From: Paraglaciecola mesophila KMM 241
GTDB lineage: Bacteria; Pseudomonadota; Gammaproteobacteria; Enterobacterales; Alteromonadaceae
DNA: 64,000 nt
Direction: 5' to 3'
Assembly: GCF_000315015.1 (NCBI RefSeq)
Contig: NZ_BAEP01000004.1
Span: 124,001-188,000, forward strand
The first letter of the stretch is position 1; every line of letters starts with the position of its first letter. The notes under the pieces were generated by a model. The model was given only the letters and a program-made list of their open reading frames with translations, ran no database searches and had not been told where the DNA came from. A program made the translations under genes and the position numbers. Of the stretch, positions 1-8,369 are shown piece after piece.

Positions 1-967
1 TGTTGAAAAAATGTTGGCCTTTATTAAGCAAGAAGCAGAATGCATTAAGCAACAAGAGCTCAGTCAAATTATGATTGGTCGCCCTGTTAACTTTCACGGG
101 CTATTAGGTAAAGACGGCAACAAACAAGCCCTGAGCATCATTGATAGCGCCGCAGCTAAAGTTGGCTTTAAAGAGGTGCAATTTTTGATGGAGCCTGTGG
201 CCGCCGCCTATGATTATGAGCGCCAATTAAACGAAGACAAGCTGGTGCTTATTCTGGATTTAGGCGGGGGTACCACAGACTGCTCCATGATCAAGGTGGG
301 ACCAAGTTACGTGCACTTAATCGACAGACAAGATTGTATTTTGAGCCACACGGGTAAACGTATCGGCGGTATCGATTTAGACAATAAACTGGCACTGATG
401 GCGCTCATGCCGGAATTTGGTAAAAATACGGTACTAAATAATGGCTTACCCGTACCGAACCATTTGTTTAAACAAGCGGTAAGCGTTAACGATGTAGCCG
501 CCCAGCAAGAGTTCAACGGGCGCCTAACGGGTAAAGATATTGCAGAGTATTGCCGCATCAGCCCCAACCCAAAGCTGAATCGCTTAAAAACCCTACGTGA
601 CGGAAAATTTGGCTTGCGTGTTAGTCGTAGTGCAGAAAAAGCAAAAATACTGCTATCGGATCAGCAAGATATTCTGCTGCCCTTGCATTATATTGAAACT
701 GGCCTCGATATACCCGTTAGCCGCGCACAGCTTAGCGATGCTATTGCCGATGAGCTAAGTAAGTTTGAACGCTTAATGAAAGAAGCCATCACCCAAGCGG
801 GTGCCACACCAGACGTGCTTTATGTCACAGGTGGTACGGCGATGTCCCCTGTGGTACAGCAATGGATAAACTCGGCCTTTCCTGATTTAGACATTGTGAT
901 TGGTGATCATTTCGGCAGTGTTACCTCTGGGCTGACAACCCATGCACAGCGTATATTCACTGCATAA
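1..967 (+). CDS. yegD: Hsp70-family chaperone-like protein YegD (5' truncated)
   Basis: This is the C-terminal part of an actin-fold ATPase of the Hsp70 superfamily, cut by the left edge of the window; the frame is open from base 2 and the stop is at 965-967. The phosphate-binding motif LDLGGGTTDCSM lies about 80 residues into the visible part, preceded by EPVAAAYDYE, the hallmark of Hsp70/MreB-type ATPases. A second glycine motif, YVTGGTAMSP, sits near the end and matches the adenosine site. No substrate-binding beta domain follows, so the protein is shorter than DnaK, as in E. coli YegD (about 450 residues). The client is unknown. About 320 residues are visible, so the true N-terminus lies some 130 residues upstream. 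The call at family level is secure; the symbol is by resemblance. Confidence 0.85.
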   Translation, partial: VEKMLAFIKQEAECIKQQELSQIMIGRPVNFHGLLGKDGNKQALSIIDSAAAKVGFKEVQFLMEPVAAAYDYERQLNEDKLVLILDLGGGTTDCSMIKVGPSYVHLIDRQDCILSHTGKRIGGIDLDNKLALMALMPEFGKNTVLNNGLPVPNHLFKQAVSVNDVAAQQEFNGRLTGKDIAEYCRISPNPKLNRLKTLRDGKFGLRVSRSAEKAKILLSDQQDILLPLHYIETGLDIPVSRAQLSDAIADELSKFERLMKEAITQAGATPDVLYVTGGTAMSPVVQQWINSAFPDLDIVIGDHFGSVTSGLTTHAQRIFTA

Positions 968-1030
968 ACATTTACCCGTGAAGAGAAAGGCAGTCCTCAT
1001 TGGCACAACAGCAACTTAGCGAACGCCCAT

Positions 1031-1062
1031 AAAAAACGCGAGTCAGGATTATCCCACTCGCG
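1031..1062 (-). terminator. Rho-independent terminator of the nitroreductase gene
   Basis: Read on the minus strand, a 7-bp stem CGCGAGT/ACTCGCG encloses a short loop that can itself pair, and it is followed directly by a run of six T. It lies about 50 bases past the stop of the minus-strand nitroreductase gene and also faces the end of yegD. Confidence 0.75.
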
Positions 1063-1114
1063 CTGTACGCTTCTTTGCCGTCACTTCATCTAGTAACCTA
1101 ATCTGCTAAACGCC

Positions 1115-1753
1115 TTAAGCCACGTTGGTGATAAAGTCTTCTTCGCTGCGGCGCACTTTTTTCAAGTTCACCAACCAATCACCTTCTTCTGCGCGATAAC
1201 CCAAAGGTAAAATCACCACCGAACGCAAGCCTTTTTCTTTTAGCCCCAAGATTTCATCAACTTCTTTAGGTACAAAACCCTCCATCGGGGTGCTATCTAC
1301 TTTCGCATCAGCGGCAGCAATCAAAGCGGAACCTAAACCGATATAAGCCTGACGAGCGGCATGCTCAAAATTGGTTTCTGCGTCCCGCTGTGGATAAGTA
1401 TTAAGCAACATATTGCGATAATCTTCCCAACCTTGGTTGCTAAAGCCGCGCTCTTCATTGACTAAATCAAACATATTATTGATGCGCTCAGCCGTGTAGT
1501 TATCCCAAACGGCGAATACCAATACATGAGACGCATCAACGATTTGCTGTTGTCCCCATGCATGAGGGACGATTTTCGCGCGAATATCTTTATTGGTGAC
1601 CACGAACACTTCATAAGGTTGTAAACCGCTAGAGCTCGCGCTTAGGCGAATAGCCTCCAGAATAAAATCAACTTTCTCTTGCGCAACCGCCTTGCTTGGA
1701 TCAAATTTTTTGGTTGCATAGCGCCACTGTAAATCTTGCAGTAAATCAGACAT
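1115..1753 (-). CDS. NAD(P)H-dependent nitroreductase-family flavoenzyme
   Basis: The 212-residue product has the size and layout of the FMN-dependent nitroreductase family: an N-terminal RYATKKFDPSK segment that binds the flavin phosphate, the SASSSGLQPYEVFVV stretch, and a C-terminal GYRAEEGDW signature. Members reduce nitro compounds, quinones or similar electrophiles with NAD(P)H in the cytoplasm, usually as homodimers. The substrate cannot be read from the sequence. The gene stands alone, ends in a clear terminator and starts with ATG. It most resembles the YdgI/NfsB-like branch annotated as NAD(P)H-dependent oxidoreductase. Confidence 0.85.
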   Translation of the reverse strand: MSDLLQDLQWRYATKKFDPSKAVAQEKVDFILEAIRLSASSSGLQPYEVFVVTNKDIRAKIVPHAWGQQQIVDASHVLVFAVWDNYTAERINNMFDLVNEERGFSNQGWEDYRNMLLNTYPQRDAETNFEHAARQAYIGLGSALIAAADAKVDSTPMEGFVPKEVDEILGLKEKGLRSVVILPLGYRAEEGDWLVNLKKVRRSEEDFITNVA

Positions 1754-1897
1754 AACACCTCATTTTGTATTATTTGATGAACAAGCCATCAGTAGTTTGT
1801 TTTCAATGAGATAAGGCTGAATCAAGTGAGATGCAAGTTAGGTATGGAATTTACTTGCCTAAGGGGATAAAAAAACAAGAAAGGCACCTCGAGCATT

Positions 1898-1927
1898 CCC
1901 GGTTTTCATGAAGTAACGAAAACCGGG
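1898..1927 (-). terminator. Hairpin downstream of the polyol dehydrogenase gene
   Basis: A perfect 10-bp stem CCCGGTTTTC/GAAAACCGGG with a 10-base loop starts 17 bases past the stop of the minus-strand dehydrogenase. No T run follows directly on the minus strand, so its role as an intrinsic terminator is uncertain; it may stabilise the 3' end of the message. Confidence 0.45.
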
Positions 1928-1943
1928 GCATATAACTCGCGCT

Positions 1944-3446
1944 TTACTGGGCTTGAGCTAGAACGTCTTGCATCTGGCTTTTTATGTCGCTATTTGCGTA
2001 AAGTGCTTCAATTTGCTTCTGATATTCTGTTACAAATCTAGGCTGTTTTTTCACTTCTGCGAAAATGCTATCAAGCTGCAAAAAAGCTAGAGGATCGTTG
2101 GCGGTTTGCTGTGCTGCTTTATGCAAGTCAGCTGACATCACGTCGTTAATATCCAGCGCTTTACCGTTTTTATTCACTTGCTTGTCGCTGTAGTAGCACC
2201 AAGCAGCTATCACCAGTGTTGCACACTTAATTTCGCCGCCGTTCGCAAGATTTTGCAGTAACGTCGGTAACAAAAAGGTAGACACTTTTGACGAACTTTC
2301 TAAGCAAATACGCGACAAGTTATCCTTGATGTTCGGGTTAGCAAAACGCTCAAACAACACATCTTTGTATTCGGTTAAATCAATGCCATCCACTGGGTCA
2401 AGAATAGGCGTGACTTCAGAGTCCATAAACAAACGTAAATAGCGCGCGAAAAGAGGCTCTTGCACTGCACCATCAATCGTTTCCTGCTCTTCAATCGAGC
2501 CAAGAATACCCAGTACTGAATGGCCCGCATTAAGAAGACGTATTTTCATTTTCTCATACGGAGTCACATCGGTTACAAACTGCGCACCCACTTGTTCCCA
2601 CATAGGGCGGGCATCGCTGAACTTATCTTCAATGATCCACTGGATAAAAGGTTCACACACCACAGGCCAGTTGTCTTTCACGCCAACTTCGTCGGCCAAG
2701 TAAGCCATATCAGCAGGGGTAGTAGCCGGTGTAATGCGGTCAACCATGGCATTTGGAAACGCTACGTTTTGTGAAATCCATTCAGCTAAGTCTTGGTCAA
2801 ACTGCCCTACGTAGGCCAACAGCATCTTGCGAGTCATATTACCGTTGTGCTGAATGTTGTCACAAGATTGCACTGTAAATGGCTTTTTACCTGCGTCTTT
2901 GCGTACTTTTAACGCCGCTGCTAGATAACCAAATACTAATCGAGGCGAGCCAGGATTTGCCAAGTCATGCACCACATCAGGGTGGGTGAAATCGAACTCG
3001 TCTGTCACGGGATTGAAGTTATATCCCCCTTCGGTGATGGTCAAAGACACGATTTTGGTATCGTCGCTTGCCATCTTATCGACGACTTTTTGCGGTGCAT
3101 CGCAGCTAAGTAAAAAGTCGGTCAAACAACCAATTACACGATTTTCAACTTGGCCATTTGGGTGCCTGACTATCAAGGTGTATAAGTAATCTTGATCTTT
3201 AAGAATTGACTGCATTTTACGGTCGCCTTCGCGCAACCCTACCCCGCAAATTCCCCAAGATAAATCACCGCTTTGCTGCATATATTCATCTGTATAAAAC
3301 GCTTCATGAGAACGATGAAATCCTCCAACCCCAATATGCACGATGCCTGATGTCACTTTGCTACGGTCATAATTTGGAACGGTAATACTTTTAGGCAATG
3401 ACGGTAAATTTGCTTGGTTTAATACAATAGTGTTTTCGATAGTCAT
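1944..3446 (-). CDS. Mannitol dehydrogenase family oxidoreductase (polyol 2-dehydrogenase-like)
   Basis: The 500-residue protein is a long-chain dehydrogenase of the mannitol 2-dehydrogenase/fructuronate reductase family. The N-terminal nucleotide-binding motif HIGVGGFHRSHEAFY is at about residues 37-51. The catalytic segment YEKMKIRLLNAGH near residue 300 keeps the Lys, Asn and His of the family, though the usual NGSH is NAGH here. ITEGGYN, VQSCDNIQHNG and NAMVDRITPAT are further family motifs. Such enzymes interconvert a hexitol and a 2-ketose, or fructuronate and mannonate, with NAD(P). By remembered similarity it sits closer to mannitol 2-dehydrogenase than to UxuB. It lies 9 bases downstream of an NCS1-type permease and is surely co-transcribed with it, so the permease probably brings in its substrate. 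Confidence 0.85.
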   Translation of the reverse strand: MTIENTIVLNQANLPSLPKSITVPNYDRSKVTSGIVHIGVGGFHRSHEAFYTDEYMQQSGDLSWGICGVGLREGDRKMQSILKDQDYLYTLIVRHPNGQVENRVIGCLTDFLLSCDAPQKVVDKMASDDTKIVSLTITEGGYNFNPVTDEFDFTHPDVVHDLANPGSPRLVFGYLAAALKVRKDAGKKPFTVQSCDNIQHNGNMTRKMLLAYVGQFDQDLAEWISQNVAFPNAMVDRITPATTPADMAYLADEVGVKDNWPVVCEPFIQWIIEDKFSDARPMWEQVGAQFVTDVTPYEKMKIRLLNAGHSVLGILGSIEEQETIDGAVQEPLFARYLRLFMDSEVTPILDPVDGIDLTEYKDVLFERFANPNIKDNLSRICLESSSKVSTFLLPTLLQNLANGGEIKCATLVIAAWCYYSDKQVNKNGKALDINDVMSADLHKAAQQTANDPLAFLQLDSIFAEVKKQPRFVTEYQKQIEALYANSDIKSQMQDVLAQAQ

Positions 3447-3455
3447 GATGATGTC

Positions 3456-5180
3456 CTAAACGTTGGCGCCGACAGCTATTTTTTTACGCTGCATGGCCCA
3501 ATAAGCGGTGAAAAAGTAAATAAGTGTGCAAGCGAAACCGACATTGAAAAACATGTCCCTGTTCACTTCGTAGCCAGAAAGGTCAGCACTAAAAAACATG
3601 GTGTTGCACGCCAAAGCAAACGTAACAACTAAGCTGGCAATCGATATCACACGTAACGACTTGGTTAATTTTGATATATGTATAACAGGGTCAGGTTCGT
3701 TTCGAGCTTGCTCTTCTTGGTGAAGCTCCACACTTTGATTGAACGCTTCCATTTTTGCTTGCTCTTCTGGGTACTCTTCAGCCGCGCCATGACGTTTCGC
3801 CATAACGGTATATACAAAGATGGTGAAGAACCACGTTGGTATAAACAGATAGTAGAAAGACAAAATATCCAACGCATTTAAGCCAAAACCAAACGCTAAA
3901 CCCAAGCCCCAAGCCACAACAGCTGGTCTGCTATGTGTTAGCTGACGATATGCCACCCAGTAACGCGTATAACCAATACGCGGGAAGATAAAATGCTCAG
4001 CGAACACGATTGCCCCCACTGGCACCACCAATAAACCGGCATAGGTCAACAAAGGCAAAAGCTTGGTAAACACGAAAGGAAAACATGCCACACACACAGT
4101 GACTAAACCTACGGTTAAGGTCGTTTTGGTACGTGAATGGTCTTTAAAAATGGCTTGAGCAGCCAAGCCAGCACGATACAGGTTCGCGTTCGCCGTAGTC
4201 CAACCCGCAACAATAACAATCACTAAACCGGATAAACCTAATGCATGGTATGCCACGTCACCTGGATCTAATTCCACAATCGATTTTTGCACGATAACAG
4301 CTGTGCCTGCGCCCATGATACCGGCAGAAATCCACGCGATATAGTGACCAAATAACATGCCGGCCGAGGTACACACACCGTACGAACGCTTGCGGGCGTA
4401 GCGTAAAATAGCCATATCAATTAAACCGAAGTGGGTGATTGTGTTGGCAGCCCAAGAAAAGCCAATGACTTCTAGCAAGCCAATACCAGGCTCACCATTG
4501 GCATCTAGCCCCGTCCATACGGAAATACTGCCTATGTGCATAAAATCAGACCAACTACTGAGTCCGGTTTGGCCGATAACAGAGTCCGCCAAAGCTGGCA
4601 TCAAAATTAATGGGCCACTCACAAACATTACAAGCAACCATGGCGCACAAATGCCAGAGAAATTAGATACTGCGGTAAAACCATACATAGCCACCAACAC
4701 CACGATAACCCCAACCGCCAAGACGATAGCCACAAACCAAGCATTGGTGGGGTACCAATTGAGCTGAGCTGGAATATCAAAAGCGAATCGCACTGCTGTC
4801 GCCGAAACGGTGATCATGGCGGCGGATATAACAGTAAAAATAATAACGTTCGCCCAATTGTAGAGCTTAGTCATTGAGTCACCGGCAATTTTTTGCAGGT
4901 AAGTGTATAGGCTTAATCGAGTTTCAACCGCGATGGGCGTAGTAATAAAGGTCCAGCTTAGTACCGCTAGAATATTACCGATTAACAAGCCCAGTAAAAT
5001 GTCGGTCATGGTGGCGCCAAGAGCCACAAACGTTGCGCCGAATACGAATTCCGTCGCGGCAACATGCTCACCAGCGTACAGACCTAAAAAGTGGGTCCAA
5101 CCTTTTAATTTGTGTTTAGGAATAGGAAGCTGTTCTTCGCTAATATTCCCGATACTGCTGTTATGCGTTTGAGACGTCAT
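3456..5180 (-). CDS. NCS1-family (purine-cytosine permease-like) transporter
   Basis: This 574-residue membrane protein has about 12 hydrophobic segments and the N-terminal signature of NCS1/cytosine permease-like symporters (GWTHFLGLYAGEHVAATEFVFG near residues 27-48, and a WTTANANLYRAGLA motif in the middle). Family members import nucleobases, hydantoins, allantoin or thiamine with Na+ or H+. The C-terminal 90 residues form a charged Glu/Gln-rich cytoplasmic stretch followed by two extra hydrophobic segments. The next gene, 9 bases on, is a polyol dehydrogenase and no purine gene is near, which suggests a non-nucleobase substrate; that is inference from context. The gene starts with ATG and is preceded by a 510-base intergenic region with a nested inverted repeat. 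Confidence 0.8.
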   Translation of the reverse strand: MTSQTHNSSIGNISEEQLPIPKHKLKGWTHFLGLYAGEHVAATEFVFGATFVALGATMTDILLGLLIGNILAVLSWTFITTPIAVETRLSLYTYLQKIAGDSMTKLYNWANVIIFTVISAAMITVSATAVRFAFDIPAQLNWYPTNAWFVAIVLAVGVIVVLVAMYGFTAVSNFSGICAPWLLVMFVSGPLILMPALADSVIGQTGLSSWSDFMHIGSISVWTGLDANGEPGIGLLEVIGFSWAANTITHFGLIDMAILRYARKRSYGVCTSAGMLFGHYIAWISAGIMGAGTAVIVQKSIVELDPGDVAYHALGLSGLVIVIVAGWTTANANLYRAGLAAQAIFKDHSRTKTTLTVGLVTVCVACFPFVFTKLLPLLTYAGLLVVPVGAIVFAEHFIFPRIGYTRYWVAYRQLTHSRPAVVAWGLGLAFGFGLNALDILSFYYLFIPTWFFTIFVYTVMAKRHGAAEEYPEEQAKMEAFNQSVELHQEEQARNEPDPVIHISKLTKSLRVISIASLVVTFALACNTMFFSADLSGYEVNRDMFFNVGFACTLIYFFTAYWAMQRKKIAVGANV

Positions 5181-5690
5181 ATTGTTTATCCAACCTGCTG
5201 TCGATTTCTGTCAGCGCGAAACTCAAATAGCGAGTAGAGCGTTAGTAAGTACTAAGGCCTAGATGTGATTTGCTTCGAACAATAATGCCGAACGCACTCA
5301 GGCAATAAACCAGTACCAAATTCTCAATTGGGCATATGCCCCAATGGCGGGCATATTCCCAAAATTGAGTAGCAGTTGTCAACTCTTTGTTAATGACGTG
5401 AGCACAGTTAAATATTGGACAATTCTTAAACGATACACATGCCAAAGCCACGAGATAACGATCGAAAACTAACAAAATAGCTATATTTTTCATAAAGATG
5501 GCTATGAAAATTCAAAGTGAAATAGCACACAGGCGAGCACTAAAGTAAATGTTTTGTAAATAAATAAAGTGGGTAAATGATGTATTTATGTACAAAAAGT
5601 TCTAACGAAAAATACCAGAGGTGAATAAAAGTTAACGATTGAGGACGCAAAAGAGTCGTGCCTTTTCAAAAGACACGACAACAATTTTGC
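5181..5690. other. Intergenic region upstream of the NCS1-dehydrogenase operon
   Basis: No convincing gene is present. The region must hold the promoter of the minus-strand operon and the 3' end of the phosphatase message. An open frame of 83 codons on the minus strand (5242-5493) lacks a ribosome binding site and any recognisable feature. The notable element is the nested inverted repeat described separately. Confidence 0.6.
5323..5369. promoter_or_regulatory. Nested inverted repeat with two GGGCATATnCCC boxes, possible operator
   Basis: Two near-identical 12-mers, the perfect palindrome GGGCATATGCCC (5330-5341) and GGGCATATTCCC (5349-5360), lie 19 bases apart centre to centre. They are bracketed by CTCAATT (5323-5329) and AATTGAG (5363-5369), so the whole block is also a large imperfect inverted repeat. 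It sits 143-190 bases upstream of the ATG of the NCS1 gene. Two palindromes about two helical turns apart suggest a paired operator; an RNA hairpin is the alternative. Confidence 0.45.
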
Positions 5691-8123
5691 TTAGCGCAGC
5701 TGATTCATACCACGGTTTTCATCTTTGTGAATGGTCACCGGCCAGCCGTCATATTGGTTTGTTGCTTTATTATCAGTCACATCAATCAAGAATTTGTAGG
5801 CTTCTAAGGTATATGTTTGTTTTTCGATATCAAACGTGATCATACCAAAACCACTGCCCTTTTCATGCGCTTGCACATAGCGGTTGGCCGATTTCCCTAC
5901 CAGCGGGTTCGCGACGGCGTAAACGTACATTTTATTGCCGAACGCATCCAGATATTCGCCCGTATTAGCTAAGCCATGCTCGGGGCGATTTTTAACGTCG
6001 AAACCTACCGCATCGGGCTTCCACCAGCGCGGCCAACCTGCAGCAATAGCTGGGCTACAAAATGCCCAATTACTGTCCCGTTGATTATGCACGCCATATT
6101 GCGACAGTGTACCTAAATGCGTATCACCACATATATGTAACGCTGCAGACTCGCGCATAATATCGATGGCATTGTTTCTTGCCGAGGCCGGCCAACCACT
6201 GCTATCAAAGTCGTACTTCAAATAACGGTCAGGCCGCGGTTGATGTGTCGCAATGCCTGCAAATACCGTTTGGCTCAGCACCGCTTTAAGTTTATGGCCG
6301 CGCCAATCCTGGCCCCATTGCTTTAAATATTCCTCTTGACGTTGACCTAACAAGGCTAAGTCCGGACCATCAAAATCAGGGTTAACATAACCAGGTGCTT
6401 CATTTTGCCCCGTTGCCCCCACTACAACGCCAATTCCCTCAGGCGCACTCTTCCATTGGCGGTCAGCTAATATCGCAAATCCTACATCACCGTAGATCAA
6501 GCTTCCATAGTAGCTACTAATACCGCTTGGATTTGGCGTTGTATCAAATCCTGTTGGGTGATGCGCCGTATTCGTTTTATGTACCACGTTAACCATAGAC
6601 ACAGGTTGAATATAGCCCCCCAAAATACTCGCTGACGGGTCACGTTCAATGTGTTGCATAGGTGCACCGCCCTCACCCCATAAATTACCTTGTAATACAT
6701 CGTGGTCATCCGGTAGACACACAGTGGGTCGATCGCGCATTATCTCTCTGAATGACCAACCAAATTGATAGTACATGCGCAAATAGTTCAGTGTTGCACG
6801 CTGCGCTGGCGCCCTAACATAACCAAACCCACCGTGATGTTCGTATAGCTGATCGCCGGAGAAAAACACTAAATCTGGGTTAAGCTTTTGTAGATTTTCA
6901 GCCACCGGAGCATAGGGAAACGCATAGTCGTTTTGGCAGGTCAATGATGCCATACGCAAAGGCCGACCTTTGGGATCCGCTTGAATGGTGCCAGAATATA
7001 TGTCTGTGGTGTGTGAGCCATCTTTGAGTAATTGATTATATACCACTCGAAACTCCGCACTTTGGCTTTCATCCCAGTTTTCGTGGGTGAAGCTCGCTAA
7101 TGATGCAGCGGGATCAATTTGGCTGTGCCCCAATGACGCCCACTGACCACGGCGCTTAACTTGAAGCTCAACGCTTTGATTATCTTTTGCACCCAAAGGC
7201 CCCAGTAAGGCACTGAGTTTGAGCACAAATCCTTTTTCACTTTGGGAATCGCTCAAGGTATACATAGTCCACAAAATGGGTCCGAAGCGCTGCTCTGGTA
7301 AATATTCGAACGCGCTCCCCGCCATACGCCAGTCACTAAAACGGTAGCGGCTACCGTTGTGCTCCTTTGCATCGCTTTGAAAATCAGTTGCTGGCAAAGC
7401 AAAGTTACTCACAAGAGCTACGTTGCCGAGCACTTCATCTGCTGATACCAGCAACGAATGCTCCACAAGTAAACGTTGATTTTCTGCAAGATGCACCTCT
7501 ACGTCGAGTAACATTGCGCCGACCTGCGGCTTACCCATAATGATTAAGTCCACTGGTTTATCAGCAATATCAATTTTCAGAGGTATTCGCTCGCTGCCAA
7601 CAATTAAGGTGTTTTTAATCACACCAACATCATATCCTTCGCGCACAAAACAATTACTGCGGTATTCATTCAGCTCGCTGCGCACGCCTAGGCGCACACC
7701 GCCACCACCGTCGTTTTCATTTGGCGCTAGACTTTGCAAGCGTACACGTATTTCAAAGCTACCTTGTTTATGTTTTAACTGATGCGTTAGCGAATGAACA
7801 CTGCGATTGCCACCAGGATTAATACAATGAGCATGGCCTTCCTTTACCTGCCAATCTTCCATCGGGTTAGCCCAAAACTCACCACCGAGCCAAACACGAT
7901 CATGGGTTTGCTGCCAATTATCCTGCATTTGGGTAACATGGCTAGCGTCAGTATTTACCGCCAATTCTGCGAGTGCGGTATCTGCTTTTTGATTTCGCAA
8001 CGAGCGAGCGCAGCCTGAACTTGCTGCAAGCACTCCAGCTCCTACACCGGCTCCGACAAATTTAAGTGCCGCCCGGCGCGACATAAGTTTTGGTTGCGTG
8101 CTTTTACCATTACTGCATTTCAT
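5691..8123 (-). CDS. phoD: PhoD-like alkaline phosphatase/phosphodiesterase, Tat-exported
   Basis: The 810-residue protein has a twin-arginine signal (SRRAALKFVGAGVG at residues 15-28) followed by an Ala/Gly-rich hydrophobic run and a possible, non-canonical lipobox at Cys38. The C-terminal half is a PhoD-type metallophosphatase: FFSGDQLYEHHGG, CLPDDHDVLQGN and CGDTHLGTLS supply the Asp, Tyr and His ligands expected for Ca2+/Fe3+ binding. The first 400 residues are an extra beta-rich region not found in short PhoD proteins. The enzyme would release phosphate from mono- or diesters outside the inner membrane. The first ATG is preferred because GTGAG precedes it; a second Met just before the Arg pair is possible. 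It diverges from topB. Confidence 0.85.
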   Translation of the reverse strand: MKCSNGKSTQPKLMSRRAALKFVGAGVGAGVLAASSGCARSLRNQKADTALAELAVNTDASHVTQMQDNWQQTHDRVWLGGEFWANPMEDWQVKEGHAHCINPGGNRSVHSLTHQLKHKQGSFEIRVRLQSLAPNENDGGGGVRLGVRSELNEYRSNCFVREGYDVGVIKNTLIVGSERIPLKIDIADKPVDLIIMGKPQVGAMLLDVEVHLAENQRLLVEHSLLVSADEVLGNVALVSNFALPATDFQSDAKEHNGSRYRFSDWRMAGSAFEYLPEQRFGPILWTMYTLSDSQSEKGFVLKLSALLGPLGAKDNQSVELQVKRRGQWASLGHSQIDPAASLASFTHENWDESQSAEFRVVYNQLLKDGSHTTDIYSGTIQADPKGRPLRMASLTCQNDYAFPYAPVAENLQKLNPDLVFFSGDQLYEHHGGFGYVRAPAQRATLNYLRMYYQFGWSFREIMRDRPTVCLPDDHDVLQGNLWGEGGAPMQHIERDPSASILGGYIQPVSMVNVVHKTNTAHHPTGFDTTPNPSGISSYYGSLIYGDVGFAILADRQWKSAPEGIGVVVGATGQNEAPGYVNPDFDGPDLALLGQRQEEYLKQWGQDWRGHKLKAVLSQTVFAGIATHQPRPDRYLKYDFDSSGWPASARNNAIDIMRESAALHICGDTHLGTLSQYGVHNQRDSNWAFCSPAIAAGWPRWWKPDAVGFDVKNRPEHGLANTGEYLDAFGNKMYVYAVANPLVGKSANRYVQAHEKGSGFGMITFDIEKQTYTLEAYKFLIDVTDNKATNQYDGWPVTIHKDENRGMNQLR

Positions 8124-8369
8124 CTGCGCTCACTTTGAAAATTGTTTATTGTTAACATTAATTATACAAAGGCGAAAACAAAAAACCACTTCTTTTTGGT
8201 ATTTATGAATACGGTTTCCCTTGCGCGCGCCCTGTCTCAACTAGGCGCATTTTGAAATTGTTAAAGCGACATGGCGTTGAGAAACAAATCGCTCTAGCTA
8301 CACCGAAGTAAAATTAATTGCTACACTACTGTTTTTACATACAGCTTCATTACCTTAAGCACCATTTTC

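Noticed and set aside
5242-5493. Minus-strand open frame of 83 codons
   Set aside because: No ribosome binding site, no recognisable feature, and it covers the nested inverted repeat that looks regulatory.
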